This document shows, piece after piece, positions 6,434 through 12,698 of a stretch of DNA of 21,494 bases; position 1 is the stretch's first letter; each line of letters opens with the position of its first letter. Below the pieces are notes generated by a model. That model was given only the letters and a program-made list of their open reading frames with translations, made no database searches and was not told where the DNA came from. The stretch is taken from assembly GCA_009774215.1 (NCBI GenBank), contig VSNH01000050.1:1-21494 (forward strand), written 5' to 3'. Origin of the DNA: Lachnospiraceae bacterium (GTDB lineage: Bacteria; Bacillota; Clostridia; Lachnospirales; Lachnospiraceae). The position numbers and the translations under genes are program-made.

Positions 6434-7234
6434 TTAAGTGAGTTGCATTTCCACATATGTGGAGGTCTTTATGAGATAGCGAATCTGGTGTGCGCAGAAG
6501 GCAAAAAGCAGCCCGCAGACGACAGCCCAGCCCGCAGAAAAAGTTGGTTGAAACAATAACCGGCGCTGTTCGGGAAGGAAGGCAAATGTCAGCGCCAAAG
6601 CGGAGCAGAACAGAAGACTTCCCGTGAGAAAACGGCCCGGGGGAAAATGTCCCAGCATAAACAAGCATCCGCCGCCTGCCAGGAGGAACGGAAAACACAA
6701 ATAAATGACAATGGTGTCAGCTCTGAGAGAGGTTTTCACAAGTGCGGTGAGGAAAATGCCGCCAAGAAGGGAGAGATCCCCGATGGCGATCACAATCAGT
6801 TTTGACAGCAGCAGCTTTATCGATGAAAAGCGTGCCGCCGCTTCGATTTCCTGCATTCGCCAGCGGGCGGAACGGTAGAGCAGGGGCAGCGCCGTCATGA
6901 AAACCGCAATGGACAGACAAAACAAAAGTTTGGCCAGACGCAGCGGGGCTTTCAGGTAATCGGAAAAGTCGGAGAGGACGCCGTATGCCGACAGAAGAAA
7001 AATACCCTGTATGCACCAAAGCTTCCAACCGATCAAAGGAATCTGTTTCCACAGAAAACGGGCGAAGGAAATGCGTCTTCGATTCTGTCTCTGACAGGCA
7101 GCTTTTCCGGCCTGCAAAATTGTTTCCTGTAAGTGCGCATCACTGATGACAGAGGGGGACCGATGCAGAGCCTGTCGTAATTGCCCTTCTAAATTTATTC
7201 CGTTTTTTTGTGTTCTGCTTTCCAATAATTTCAT
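6434..7234 (-). CDS. Six-helix membrane protein, candidate anti-sigma factor of the ECF unit
   Basis: The product has 266 residues. The first 65 or so are hydrophilic and basic, presumably cytoplasmic. About six membrane helices follow, near 70-86, 100-120, 144-168, 174-196, 202-220 and 233-250. I do not recognise a family with certainty. It starts 2 bases after the sigma-factor stop; GGAAGGAGG lies about 12 bases before the ATG, inside the end of the sigma gene, so the two are probably translated together. A membrane protein encoded directly after an ECF sigma factor is often its anti-sigma factor, and a soluble N-terminus followed by membrane helices fits. The classical zinc-binding HxxxCxxC motif is not seen. 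It could instead be an accessory exporter subunit. Confidence 0.6.
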   Translation of the reverse strand: MKLLESRTQKNGINLEGQLRQALHRSPSVISDAHLQETILQAGKAACQRQNRRRISFARFLWKQIPLIGWKLWCIQGIFLLSAYGVLSDFSDYLKAPLRLAKLLFCLSIAVFMTALPLLYRSARWRMQEIEAAARFSSIKLLLSKLIVIAIGDLSLLGGIFLTALVKTSLRADTIVIYLCFPFLLAGGGCLFMLGHFPPGRFLTGSLLFCSALALTFAFLPEQRRLLFQPTFSAGWAVVCGLLFAFCAHQIRYLIKTSTYVEMQLT

Positions 7235-7236
7235 TT

Positions 7237-7812
7237 TTATGACGTGCCTCCTTCCTTCATTTTCTTTCTTATTAAGTCATCATTGGTTTCAACCTTGCCA
7301 AGATCCGCTTTCAGCCGTTTAAGGGCCGAGCGCAGTCTGGACTGTACCGTCCGAAGCGGCAGATTTAAGACTTCCGCGGTTTCCCGCATGGTCAGATCCG
7401 ACCCAAAGCGCAGGAGAACGATTTCCCGCTGGTTTTCCGGCAGACCGCTCACAAGCTGCCTCAATGCCATATCTGATCGGACGGCCTCGAATGCCGACTC
7501 CGAGTAAGCCGGATCAATTCCCGATTCTTCCAGGGAAATATCGGGACTCCGGGTTTCCCGCCTGATATCTATGCAGGTATTCGCGGCAATCCGGTAGAGA
7601 AAAGATTTAAACTTTCCTTTATGGATATAGCGGTCAAAATAGCGCACTGCCTTCAGAAAGGTTTCCTGTGTGGCATCCTCCGCGAGAAAGCGGTCGGGTG
7701 TGTGCCAGAGGCAGTAGCGGAGAATTTCAGGGTAATATAGGGCAATCAGTTCCTCCGCTGCGCCGGGATCTCCCTGCTCCATTTTTTGTATCAATTTATC
7801 TTCACGCGTCAA
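7237..7812 (-). CDS. ECF-type RNA polymerase sigma factor, TTG start
   Basis: The product is a 191-residue sigma-70 family protein. Region 2 lies at about 20-88 with AEDATQETF at 44-52 and the promoter-melting segment FKSFLYRIAANTCIDIRR. Region 4 is at about 119-172 with LPENQREIVLLRF and the recognition helix TMRETAEVLNLPLRTVQSRL. There is no region 1.1 or 3, and the length is normal for ECF sigma factors. The TTG at 7812 is chosen because GGGAGGAAC lies 7 bases upstream and its protein begins where family members begin. Longer frames would run into the tRNA-Glu gene. It is followed by a putative anti-sigma factor and an ABC exporter, so it probably directs transcription of this unit, perhaps including itself, in response to envelope stress or an antimicrobial compound. 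Confidence 0.9.
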   Translation of the reverse strand: MTREDKLIQKMEQGDPGAAEELIALYYPEILRYCLWHTPDRFLAEDATQETFLKAVRYFDRYIHKGKFKSFLYRIAANTCIDIRRETRSPDISLEESGIDPAYSESAFEAVRSDMALRQLVSGLPENQREIVLLRFGSDLTMRETAEVLNLPLRTVQSRLRSALKRLKADLGKVETNDDLIRKKMKEGGTS

Positions 7813-7891
7813 GATTGTTCCTCCCGGGGAAGTCCCCTTATAAGTATATAACGAAAATTCTGCTTCCAAATGATCTGCTATATATAAAATT

Positions 7892-7921
7892 TTTATATTA
7901 CGCGTCGTTTTTGCTTGCCAA
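7892..7921 (-). promoter_or_regulatory. Possible promoter of the sigma-exporter unit
   Basis: On the reverse strand there is TTGGCA (7916-7921), an 18-base spacer and TATAAA (7892-7897), about 80 bases before the sigma TTG. The -35 overlaps the -35 of the divergent tRNA promoter. An ECF-type promoter may exist instead; I could not single one out. Confidence 0.3.
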
Positions 7922-7943
7922 ACATGGTGGAGTATGGTATCAT
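7915..7943 (+). promoter_or_regulatory. Promoter of the tRNA operon
   Basis: TTGCCA (7915-7920), a 17-base spacer ending TGG, and TATCAT (7938-7943), an extended -10. The first tRNA begins 11 bases after the -10. The sequence in between is GC-rich, as expected for a stable-RNA promoter. Confidence 0.7.
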
Positions 7944-7954
7944 ATCGTCGTTGG

Positions 7955-8026
7955 GGCTCCATGGTCAAGCGGTTAAGACATCGCCCTTTCACGGCGGTAA
8001 CACGGGTTCGATTCCCGTTGGAGTCA
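7955..8026 (+). tRNA. tRNA-Glu (anticodon TTC)
   Basis: A 72-base cloverleaf. The acceptor arms GGCTCCA and TGGAGTC pair with one G-T wobble, followed by discriminator A8026. The anticodon loop is CTTTCAC with anticodon TTC, and the T-arm is CGGGTTCGATTCCCG. No CCA is encoded. Confidence 0.95.
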
Positions 8027-8050
8027 TTGTTTTTCGGATTTCAGTGTTAC

Positions 8051-8124
8051 GGACCTTTAGCTCAGTTGGTTAGAGCAACCGGCTCATAACCGGTCGGTCC
8101 TGGGTTCGAGTCCCCGAAGGTCCA
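8051..8124 (+). tRNA. tRNA with CAT anticodon (elongator Met or lysidine-modified Ile2)
   Basis: A 74-base cloverleaf with acceptor GGACCTT pairing with AAGGTCC and discriminator A8124. The anticodon loop is CTCATAA, anticodon CAT. The acceptor and D-arm sequence GGACCTTTAGCTCAGTTGG resembles the Firmicute tRNA-Ile2 whose C34 is converted to lysidine by TilS, as far as I remember it. Automatic pipelines would usually call it Met. It is not an initiator tRNA, because the first acceptor pair is formed. No CCA is encoded. Confidence 0.93.
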
Positions 8125-8143
8125 CTCTCAATTTAATGTATCT

Positions 8144-8217
8144 GGCCCGGTGGCTCAGTTGGTTAGAGCGCCGCCCTGTCACGGCGGAGGTCGTGGGTTC
8201 GAGTCCCATCCGGGTCG
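8144..8217 (+). tRNA. tRNA-Asp (anticodon GTC)
   Basis: A 74-base cloverleaf. Acceptor GGCCCGG pairs with CCGGGTC, the discriminator is G8217 as expected for Asp, and the anticodon loop CTGTCAC gives GTC. No CCA is encoded. Confidence 0.95.
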
Positions 8218-8250
8218 TTGTTCAAATAATTGAAATGCTGTAGTCTGTAT

Positions 8251-8336
8251 GCCGGCGTGGCGGAACTGGCAGACGCACAGGACTTAAAATCCTGCGGGAC
8301 TAACCTCCCGTACCGGTTCGATTCCGGTCGCCGGCA
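8251..8336 (+). tRNA. tRNA-Leu (anticodon TAA)
   Basis: An 86-base class II tRNA with a long variable arm (GCGGGACTAACCTCCCGT). Acceptor GCCGGCG pairs with CGCCGGC and the discriminator is A8336. The anticodon loop CTTAAAA gives TAA. It is the last tRNA of the cluster. Confidence 0.95.
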
Positions 8337-8341
8337 TTAAG

Positions 8342-8390
8342 AAAAAGCGGTTTGGTTCCAGTATATAAGCTGGAACCGGCCGCTTTTTTA
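8342..8390 (+). terminator. Intrinsic terminator of the tRNA operon
   Basis: AAAAAGCGG (8342-8350) pairs with CCGCTTTTT (8380-8388), and the inner GGTTCCAG (8354-8361) pairs with CTGGAACC (8370-8377). The run of T at the end serves as the release tract. It starts 6 bases after tRNA-Leu. Confidence 0.92.
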
Positions 8391-8391
8391 T

Positions 8392-8444
8392 GCGCGGATC
8401 GGAGACCGCGCGACGAGTAGAGGAAGATAGCGCTTCCCTGCTCG
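8392..8444 (+). other. Two small hairpins in the leader of the sensor kinase gene
   Basis: GCGCGG (8392-8397) pairs with CCGCGC (8406-8411). Directly after, CGAG (8414-8417) and GGAAG (8422-8426) pair with CTCG (8441-8444) and CTTCC (8433-8437), with small internal mismatches. They lie 25 bases before the kinase start and end just short of its ribosome site. I could not find a convincing promoter here. Confidence 0.4.
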
Positions 8445-8468
8445 ATTTGTCGTGGGAAAGGAGCATAT

Positions 8469-10253
8469 ATGAAACGGTTTAGAAGGTTATCCTTTCTCGG
8501 AAAAACTTTTACCGGAATGATCGCGGCATCCGTGATCCCCATGTTGGGCGGCTACCTTCTGCTGCTCCAGGTGTTGAATCTGACGTATCGGAATCATCTG
8601 AACAGGGAAGCGGAAAGTACGCTGGCGATAGCGGAAGAGTCCATGACGGAGGCTTTTTCCGATATTTTCAGGGCGATTGGCAGGCTGAGTGAGGACGAGG
8701 GGGTTGTACAGTTCCTGGACGGAGACCGGGAGGGAGTTGCGGAGGATGTTTACCGGAAGCTCTACGCGGCTTCGGGGGAATGCGGAAGCTATGCCGGTTT
8801 TTCTATTTATGACAGCGAAGGTCTCAAGAAGATGACCATGACCGATAATAAGTACGTCAGCAGAAAGCTTTCCCTGAATTGGAATATTCTCTACAGAGCT
8901 GCCAGACATCCGGGAGAGTATGTGGTCTGCAACGCCAGACTCTACGAGGGTGAAAAGCGGGTGGAATATCTGCGCGTGGGCCGGACGGTGCAGGGGGCGG
9001 ACGGCGGAATAAAAGGTTATGTGATTGCCACTATTGTCAAGGACAATTTTGACAATATGCTCAAGGGTCTCGGGAAGGAGAAAGAGGGCGTCATCTATGT
9101 GATGGACGATTTTCGGGAGATTGTATATCTTTCCAGTGAGAGTTATACGGAGGAGGTTGTGAGTGCAGGAAGGGCCCTGTTTAAAATGGAACCGCCCTGC
9201 AGAAGTATGGAGAAGGACAGCTACTATTATCTGGATTACAACGAGGATTGCAGTCTGTATATCATGTACCGCCAGCCTACGGCTTTCCTGAACCGAATGA
9301 AACAATATGTGCTGGGAATTGCGGTGCTGTCCGGAGGAATCGGCGTGGCGGCCTGTCTGTGTCTGTCCTACTATTTCAGCCGCCTGATCTATAAGCCGAT
9401 ACGGAGGATGCAGGATGCCATCGGGGAGATCAAGCGGGGAAACTATGAGACGCACATTGAGGTGGGCGGGGATGACGAGCTTGGGCAGCTGACGGAGAGC
9501 TTCAATGTGATGTCGAAGCATCTGATAGACAACACCGAGCGTCTGATCCAGCGGGAGCGGGAGTTGAGCGACAGCAATATCAAGATGATGCAGGCGCAGT
9601 TAAATCCGCACTTTCTCTATAATACGCTGGATACAATGAAGTGGATGGCGAAGGAGAACGAGATGCCTGAGCTTGTGTCCATGTCCTCCAATCTGGCGCA
9701 GATTCTCAGAATGAGCATTTCCGCAAAACCGATTATCCGGCTTTCGCAGGAGGTTGCACTGGTAGAGGCCTACGCGGAGATTCAGAAGATCCGTTTTGCG
9801 GATAAATTTGAGCTGATCGTGGATATACCGGAGGAACTGGAGGACTGTATGCTGCCGAAGCTGACTCTGCAGCCGCTCGTGGAGAATGCCATCATTCACG
9901 GACTGGCGGAGTGTGAGGCGGGGACGGTTCTGGTGCAGGCATCTGCAAAGAGCGGCGTGGACGGCACGGATGCGGAGGAAACAGACAGCGGCAGCTTTGC
10001 AGCGGAAGGCGGTATTTTGCGGATCATGGTGCAGGATGACGGGAGCGGCATGACGGCGGAGGAGGTAAAGCGCCTCAATGAGACGGGACAGACTGCGGAG
10101 GGAGAGACGCCCGGACATGAGAGTATCGGTTACAATAATGTGGATGCGATCATAAGGCTGCATTACGGGGAACAGTACGGATTGTATGTGGAATCGGAGA
10201 AGGACGTCGGTACAAGGGTGTATCTGACGATTCCGCTGAGCCGGAAAGGATAG
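8469..10253 (+). CDS. YesM-like membrane sensor histidine kinase
   Basis: The product has 594 residues. One helix at about 13-37, an extracytoplasmic sensor domain at about 38-278 (probably Cache-like) and a second helix at 279-302 are followed by a HAMP linker at 303-356. The LytS/YesM-type kinase domain carries the phospho-accepting His381 in QLNPHFLYNTLD, the N-box QPLVENAIIHGL near 468-479 and the G-box DDGSGM at 523-528. The last glycine motif reads SIGYNNV instead of the usual GIGLxNV. A hydrophilic insertion at about 493-514, rich in Gly, Asp, Glu and Ser, lies inside the ATPase domain. Start: AAAGGAG 5 bases upstream. The next gene encodes a YesN-like response regulator, the usual partner. 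YesM-type kinases normally govern carbohydrate uptake, which fits the importer downstream. Confidence 0.93.
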   Translation: MKRFRRLSFLGKTFTGMIAASVIPMLGGYLLLLQVLNLTYRNHLNREAESTLAIAEESMTEAFSDIFRAIGRLSEDEGVVQFLDGDREGVAEDVYRKLYAASGECGSYAGFSIYDSEGLKKMTMTDNKYVSRKLSLNWNILYRAARHPGEYVVCNARLYEGEKRVEYLRVGRTVQGADGGIKGYVIATIVKDNFDNMLKGLGKEKEGVIYVMDDFREIVYLSSESYTEEVVSAGRALFKMEPPCRSMEKDSYYYLDYNEDCSLYIMYRQPTAFLNRMKQYVLGIAVLSGGIGVAACLCLSYYFSRLIYKPIRRMQDAIGEIKRGNYETHIEVGGDDELGQLTESFNVMSKHLIDNTERLIQRERELSDSNIKMMQAQLNPHFLYNTLDTMKWMAKENEMPELVSMSSNLAQILRMSISAKPIIRLSQEVALVEAYAEIQKIRFADKFELIVDIPEELEDCMLPKLTLQPLVENAIIHGLAECEAGTVLVQASAKSGVDGTDAEETDSGSFAAEGGILRIMVQDDGSGMTAEEVKRLNETGQTAEGETPGHESIGYNNVDAIIRLHYGEQYGLYVESEKDVGTRVYLTIPLSRKG

Positions 10254-10335
10254 TGTGAGAAGTGCTTCTAAAACTCAGCAGCAGAGGCTGCTTCGCTAAG
10301 AAGTACTAAGTCTGCTTTGCAGACTTTTCTCACAC
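10253..10335 (+). other. Branched (cloverleaf-like) intergenic RNA structure between kinase and response regulator
   Basis: Outer arms GTGTGAGAA (10253-10261) and TTCTCACAC (10327-10335) are perfect complements. They enclose AGTGCTTCT (10261-10269) with AGAAGTACT (10299-10307, one G-U pair). Inside that lies AGCAGC (10277-10282) with GCTGCT (10287-10292). A third hairpin is AAGTCTGC-TTT-GCAGACTT (10308-10326). The 5' arm begins in the stop codon of the kinase gene. The last hairpin followed by TTCT could act as a weak terminator. Confidence 0.5.
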
Positions 10336-10336
10336 A

Positions 10337-10365
10337 GGAGAATGCCCAAAATACGGGCATTCTCC
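10337..10365 (+). repeat. Perfect 11-bp hairpin, copy 1 of an intergenic repeat
   Basis: GGAGAATGCCC (10337-10347) pairs with GGGCATTCTCC (10355-10365) across a 7-base loop. The same core (AGAATGCC with GGCATTCTCCG) recurs at 12603-12629. No T-tract follows, so it is not a terminator. Confidence 0.65.
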
Positions 10366-10377
10366 GCACGGATTTGA

Positions 10378-10396
10378 GATTCCGCGATGCGGAATC
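10378..10396 (+). other. Hairpin just before the response-regulator ribosome site
   Basis: GATTCCGC (10378-10385) and GCGGAATC (10389-10396) pair perfectly around GAT. The stem ends 2 bases before GGAGG (10399-10403), so it may influence translation start of the response regulator. Confidence 0.5.
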
Positions 10397-10410
10397 ATGG
10401 AGGTTAGTGT

Positions 10411-11169
10411 ATGTACAAGATAGTGGTGGTTGAGGATGAAAAGCGGGTGCGTCAGGGCATTATTATGGGGACGGACTGGTCAAAGATCAACTGTATTGTG
10501 ATGGGCGAGGCGGAAAACGGGGAGGAGGGCGTCGAGATCATTCGCAAGTGCAGGCCGGACATTGTGATCACGGACATTCGTATGCCAAGGATGATGGGAA
10601 TTGAGATGATTGAGAAGGTGTATGAGCTGGGGCTGGAGCCCCGCGTGATTTTTCTCACGGCCTATGACGATTTTGCCTACGCGCAGCAGGCTGTTAAGCT
10701 GGGGGCGGCGGACTATCTCCTGAAGCCTTTCAAGGATGGAGAGCTGGAAACCACCATACAGAAACTGATAGAGAAGAACAGGCGTGACACGGAGCGGAAG
10801 GAACAGCATAATCAGGAACTGCGGCTGGACGCGGGGGATAAGAGCAAATATATTATGGATGCCATCGCTTATGTGGATGAAAACTATGCCAATCCCAATA
10901 TTTCCGTCAGGGCGGTGGCGGATCATCTGGGGATCAGCGAGGGGCATCTGAGTCACCTGTTCCGAAAGGAGACGGATTCCACGCTGATGGCTTTTGTGAC
11001 GAAGCGACGGATGCGGGCGGCGATGAGCATGCTGCAGGACTATCGCCATAAGGTCTACGAGGTGGCGGAGCAGGTGGGATACCGCAACATCACTTATTTC
11101 AGCGCCACCTTTAAAAAATATGTGGGCGTTTCGCCCTCGGAATATCAGGATCGTTACAGCCCGGAGTGA
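10411..11169 (+). CDS. YesN-like response regulator with AraC-type DNA-binding domain
   Basis: The product has 252 residues. The receiver domain is at 1-120 with acidic pocket Glu8-Asp9, phospho-acceptor Asp55 (DIVITDIRMPR), Thr83 and Lys105. The AraC family double helix-turn-helix is at about 147-250, with ISVRAVADHLGISEGHLSHLFRKE and the closing motif YFSATFKKYVGVSPSEYQ. This short form, without the long middle region of Bacillus YesN, is common in Clostridia. GGAGG lies 7 bases before the ATG. It should be phosphorylated by the kinase encoded just upstream and most likely activates the transporter promoter at 11242-11270. That target is inferred from position. Confidence 0.94.
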   Translation: MYKIVVVEDEKRVRQGIIMGTDWSKINCIVMGEAENGEEGVEIIRKCRPDIVITDIRMPRMMGIEMIEKVYELGLEPRVIFLTAYDDFAYAQQAVKLGAADYLLKPFKDGELETTIQKLIEKNRRDTERKEQHNQELRLDAGDKSKYIMDAIAYVDENYANPNISVRAVADHLGISEGHLSHLFRKETDSTLMAFVTKRRMRAAMSMLQDYRHKVYEVAEQVGYRNITYFSATFKKYVGVSPSEYQDRYSPE

Positions 11170-11187
11170 GTTCCGGGCTTTCCTGTT
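11158..11187 (+). terminator. Hairpin terminator overlapping the response-regulator stop codon
   Basis: AGCCCGGA (11158-11165) pairs with TCCGGGCT (11172-11179); the TGA stop lies in the loop. It is followed by TTCCTGTT, a weak T-tract. Confidence 0.6.
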
Positions 11188-11241
11188 GTATAAGAAATTG
11201 CGGAATGTCAGAATTGTGAAACATATCAGTGTATTGTCGAG

Positions 11242-11270
11242 TAGACTTCTTTGTGCATGTTGTATATAAT
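11242..11270 (+). promoter_or_regulatory. Promoter of the importer operon
   Basis: A perfect TATAAT at 11265-11270 is preceded, 17 bases upstream, by a poor -35, TAGACT (11242-11247). A strong -10 with a weak -35 is what an activator-dependent promoter looks like, which fits control by the AraC-type regulator just upstream. No clear direct repeat for the regulator was identified. Confidence 0.55.
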
Positions 11271-11371
11271 TTTATTGTAGGACAGAGAAAAGTTGCATGA
11301 TTTCACTGACAACAGCAGGGAATGACGGAAAAAAGAAAACATGCGGCGAAAAAGTGAAGGAGGAAGAAGTT

Positions 11372-12592
11372 ATGAGAAAGAATGTCATGAAAAAAGTGAC
11401 GGCGGCCATTCTGGCAGCGTCCATGGTCTTTTCCCTGGCAGCCTGCGGCGGTTCCGACGCACCGGCGGAGGCGCCCGCTCAGGAAGCCCCCGCGGCGGAG
11501 GCTCCTGCGGCAGAGGAACCGGCAGCGGAGGCACCCGCGGAGACGGAGGCTCCCGCAGCGGACAGCACAGAGGCGGCCGGCGGCGATCTGGTTGCGGCAG
11601 CACAGGCGGAAGGCGCACTGGTGGTTTATGGCTCCTGCGAGGAGGCGTATCTGTCGGCGGCATGTCAGAAATTTGAAGAGATGTACGGTATCAAGGTGGA
11701 TTACCAGAGACTTTCCACCGGTGAGGTATATACCAAGATTGAGGAGGAGGCGGGCAATCCGTCCGGCGACGTGTGGTTCGGCGGCACCACAGACCCCTAC
11801 AATGAGGCGGTGGCAGCAGGTCTGTTAGAGCCCTATGCGGCGGAGAATGCGTCTCACCTGCTCGGGGACATGTACAAGGATGCGGACGGCAACTGGTACG
11901 GCATCTACAAGGGCATCCTTGGTTTCATGGTGAACAAGGAGGAGCTTGACCGCCTGGGCCTTGCGGTGCCCCAGGATTGGGATGACCTGTTAAAGCCTGA
12001 ATACAAGGGACTGATCGGCATGTCCAATCCCTCCACGGCGGGTACGGCGAAATTGGTCATCAACACTATGGTGCAGACCAAGGGACATGACGAGGCGATG
12101 AAGTATTTCCAGGAGCTTGATAAGAATGTTTACCAGTACACCAAGAGCGGTTCCGGCCCGTCCAAGATGGTGGGCCCCGGCGAGTGCGTGATCGGTATCG
12201 GCTTCCTGCATGACGGCATCACCCAGATCCTGTCCGGCTATGACAACATTGAGCTTGTCATCCCCGCATCGGGAACCAGCTTTGAGATCGGCGCGACCGC
12301 TATCTTTAAGGGCTGCAAGCACCCTAACGCATCCAAGCTTTGGATCGAGTATGCTCTTTCTCCCGACTGCGTGAATATTGCGAAGGAGAACGAGTCCTAT
12401 CAGTTCCTTGTGCTGGACAATGCGGAACAGCCGCAGGAAGCTGCACAGTTCGGGTTAGATCCCGACAACGTAATCGACTACGATTTTGAGGATGCAAAAC
12501 AGAATACGGCGCAGTATGTAGAGGATTTCTTTACGGCTGTGACAAATGGTTCTGCGGATGCCGCGGACGGCAGCAGATTCCTTACCGAATAG
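11372..12592 (+). CDS. Substrate-binding lipoprotein of an FbpA/AfuA-class ABC importer
   Basis: The product has 406 residues. The signal peptide ends in lipobox LAAC with lipidated Cys25. A linker at about 27-68 is built from Ala, Pro and Glu repeats. The binding domain runs from about 74 to the end (family 1 / SBP_bac_6-like fold). Motifs DVWFGGTTDPY (133-143), YTKSG (256-260), GFLHD (277-281) and GTSFE (301-305) resemble AfuA, which binds hexose and heptose phosphates. The tandem tyrosines of true ferric-iron FbpA proteins are not seen. Start: the ATG at 11372 has AAGGAGG 8 bases upstream and begins a proper signal peptide; an earlier in-frame ATG at 11297 lacks one. It delivers substrate to the permease and ATPase encoded next. 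Sugar phosphate is the favoured substrate; iron or phosphonate remain possible. Confidence 0.88.
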   Translation: MRKNVMKKVTAAILAASMVFSLAACGGSDAPAEAPAQEAPAAEAPAAEEPAAEAPAETEAPAADSTEAAGGDLVAAAQAEGALVVYGSCEEAYLSAACQKFEEMYGIKVDYQRLSTGEVYTKIEEEAGNPSGDVWFGGTTDPYNEAVAAGLLEPYAAENASHLLGDMYKDADGNWYGIYKGILGFMVNKEELDRLGLAVPQDWDDLLKPEYKGLIGMSNPSTAGTAKLVINTMVQTKGHDEAMKYFQELDKNVYQYTKSGSGPSKMVGPGECVIGIGFLHDGITQILSGYDNIELVIPASGTSFEIGATAIFKGCKHPNASKLWIEYALSPDCVNIAKENESYQFLVLDNAEQPQEAAQFGLDPDNVIDYDFEDAKQNTAQYVEDFFTAVTNGSADAADGSRFLTE

Positions 12593-12602
12593 CAAGGTGA
12601 AA

Positions 12603-12671
12603 AGAATGCCGAAGTACAGGCATTCTCCGTATTGGATAGCAAGTTGGGAGATGGCATAACTGTCATCTCCC
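12603..12671 (+). repeat. Two hairpins after the binding-protein gene (copy 2 of the intergenic repeat)
   Basis: AGAATGCC (12603-12610) pairs with GGCATTCT (12619-12626), continuing CCG as in copy 1. Then GGGAGATG (12646-12653) pairs with CATCTCCC (12664-12671). Hairpins after the binding-protein gene often stabilise its mRNA so that it is made in excess over the permease. The second hairpin ends 12 bases before the GGAGG of the permease gene. Confidence 0.6.
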
Positions 12672-12698
12672 ATTCACTAAGAGAAGGAGGAAAAGGGG

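Noticed and set aside
7813..7992. Longer N-terminus for the sigma factor
   Set aside because: It would run through the promoter region and into the tRNA-Glu gene; the extra residues do not resemble sigma factors, and a strong ribosome site precedes the TTG at 7812.
7955..8336. tRNA cluster as an integration site for a mobile element
   Set aside because: I see no integrase gene or repeated tRNA 3' end near it; the mobile-element remnants are over 6 kb away with ordinary genes between.
8487..9521. 344-codon reverse-strand open frame opposite the sensor kinase
   Set aside because: It is antisense to a kinase with intact motifs and shows no recognisable domain.
11341..11676. 111-codon Gly/Arg/Ser-rich forward frame
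   Set aside because: The repetitive GC-rich Ala-Pro-Glu linker of the binding-protein gene creates open frames on both strands; this is an artefact.
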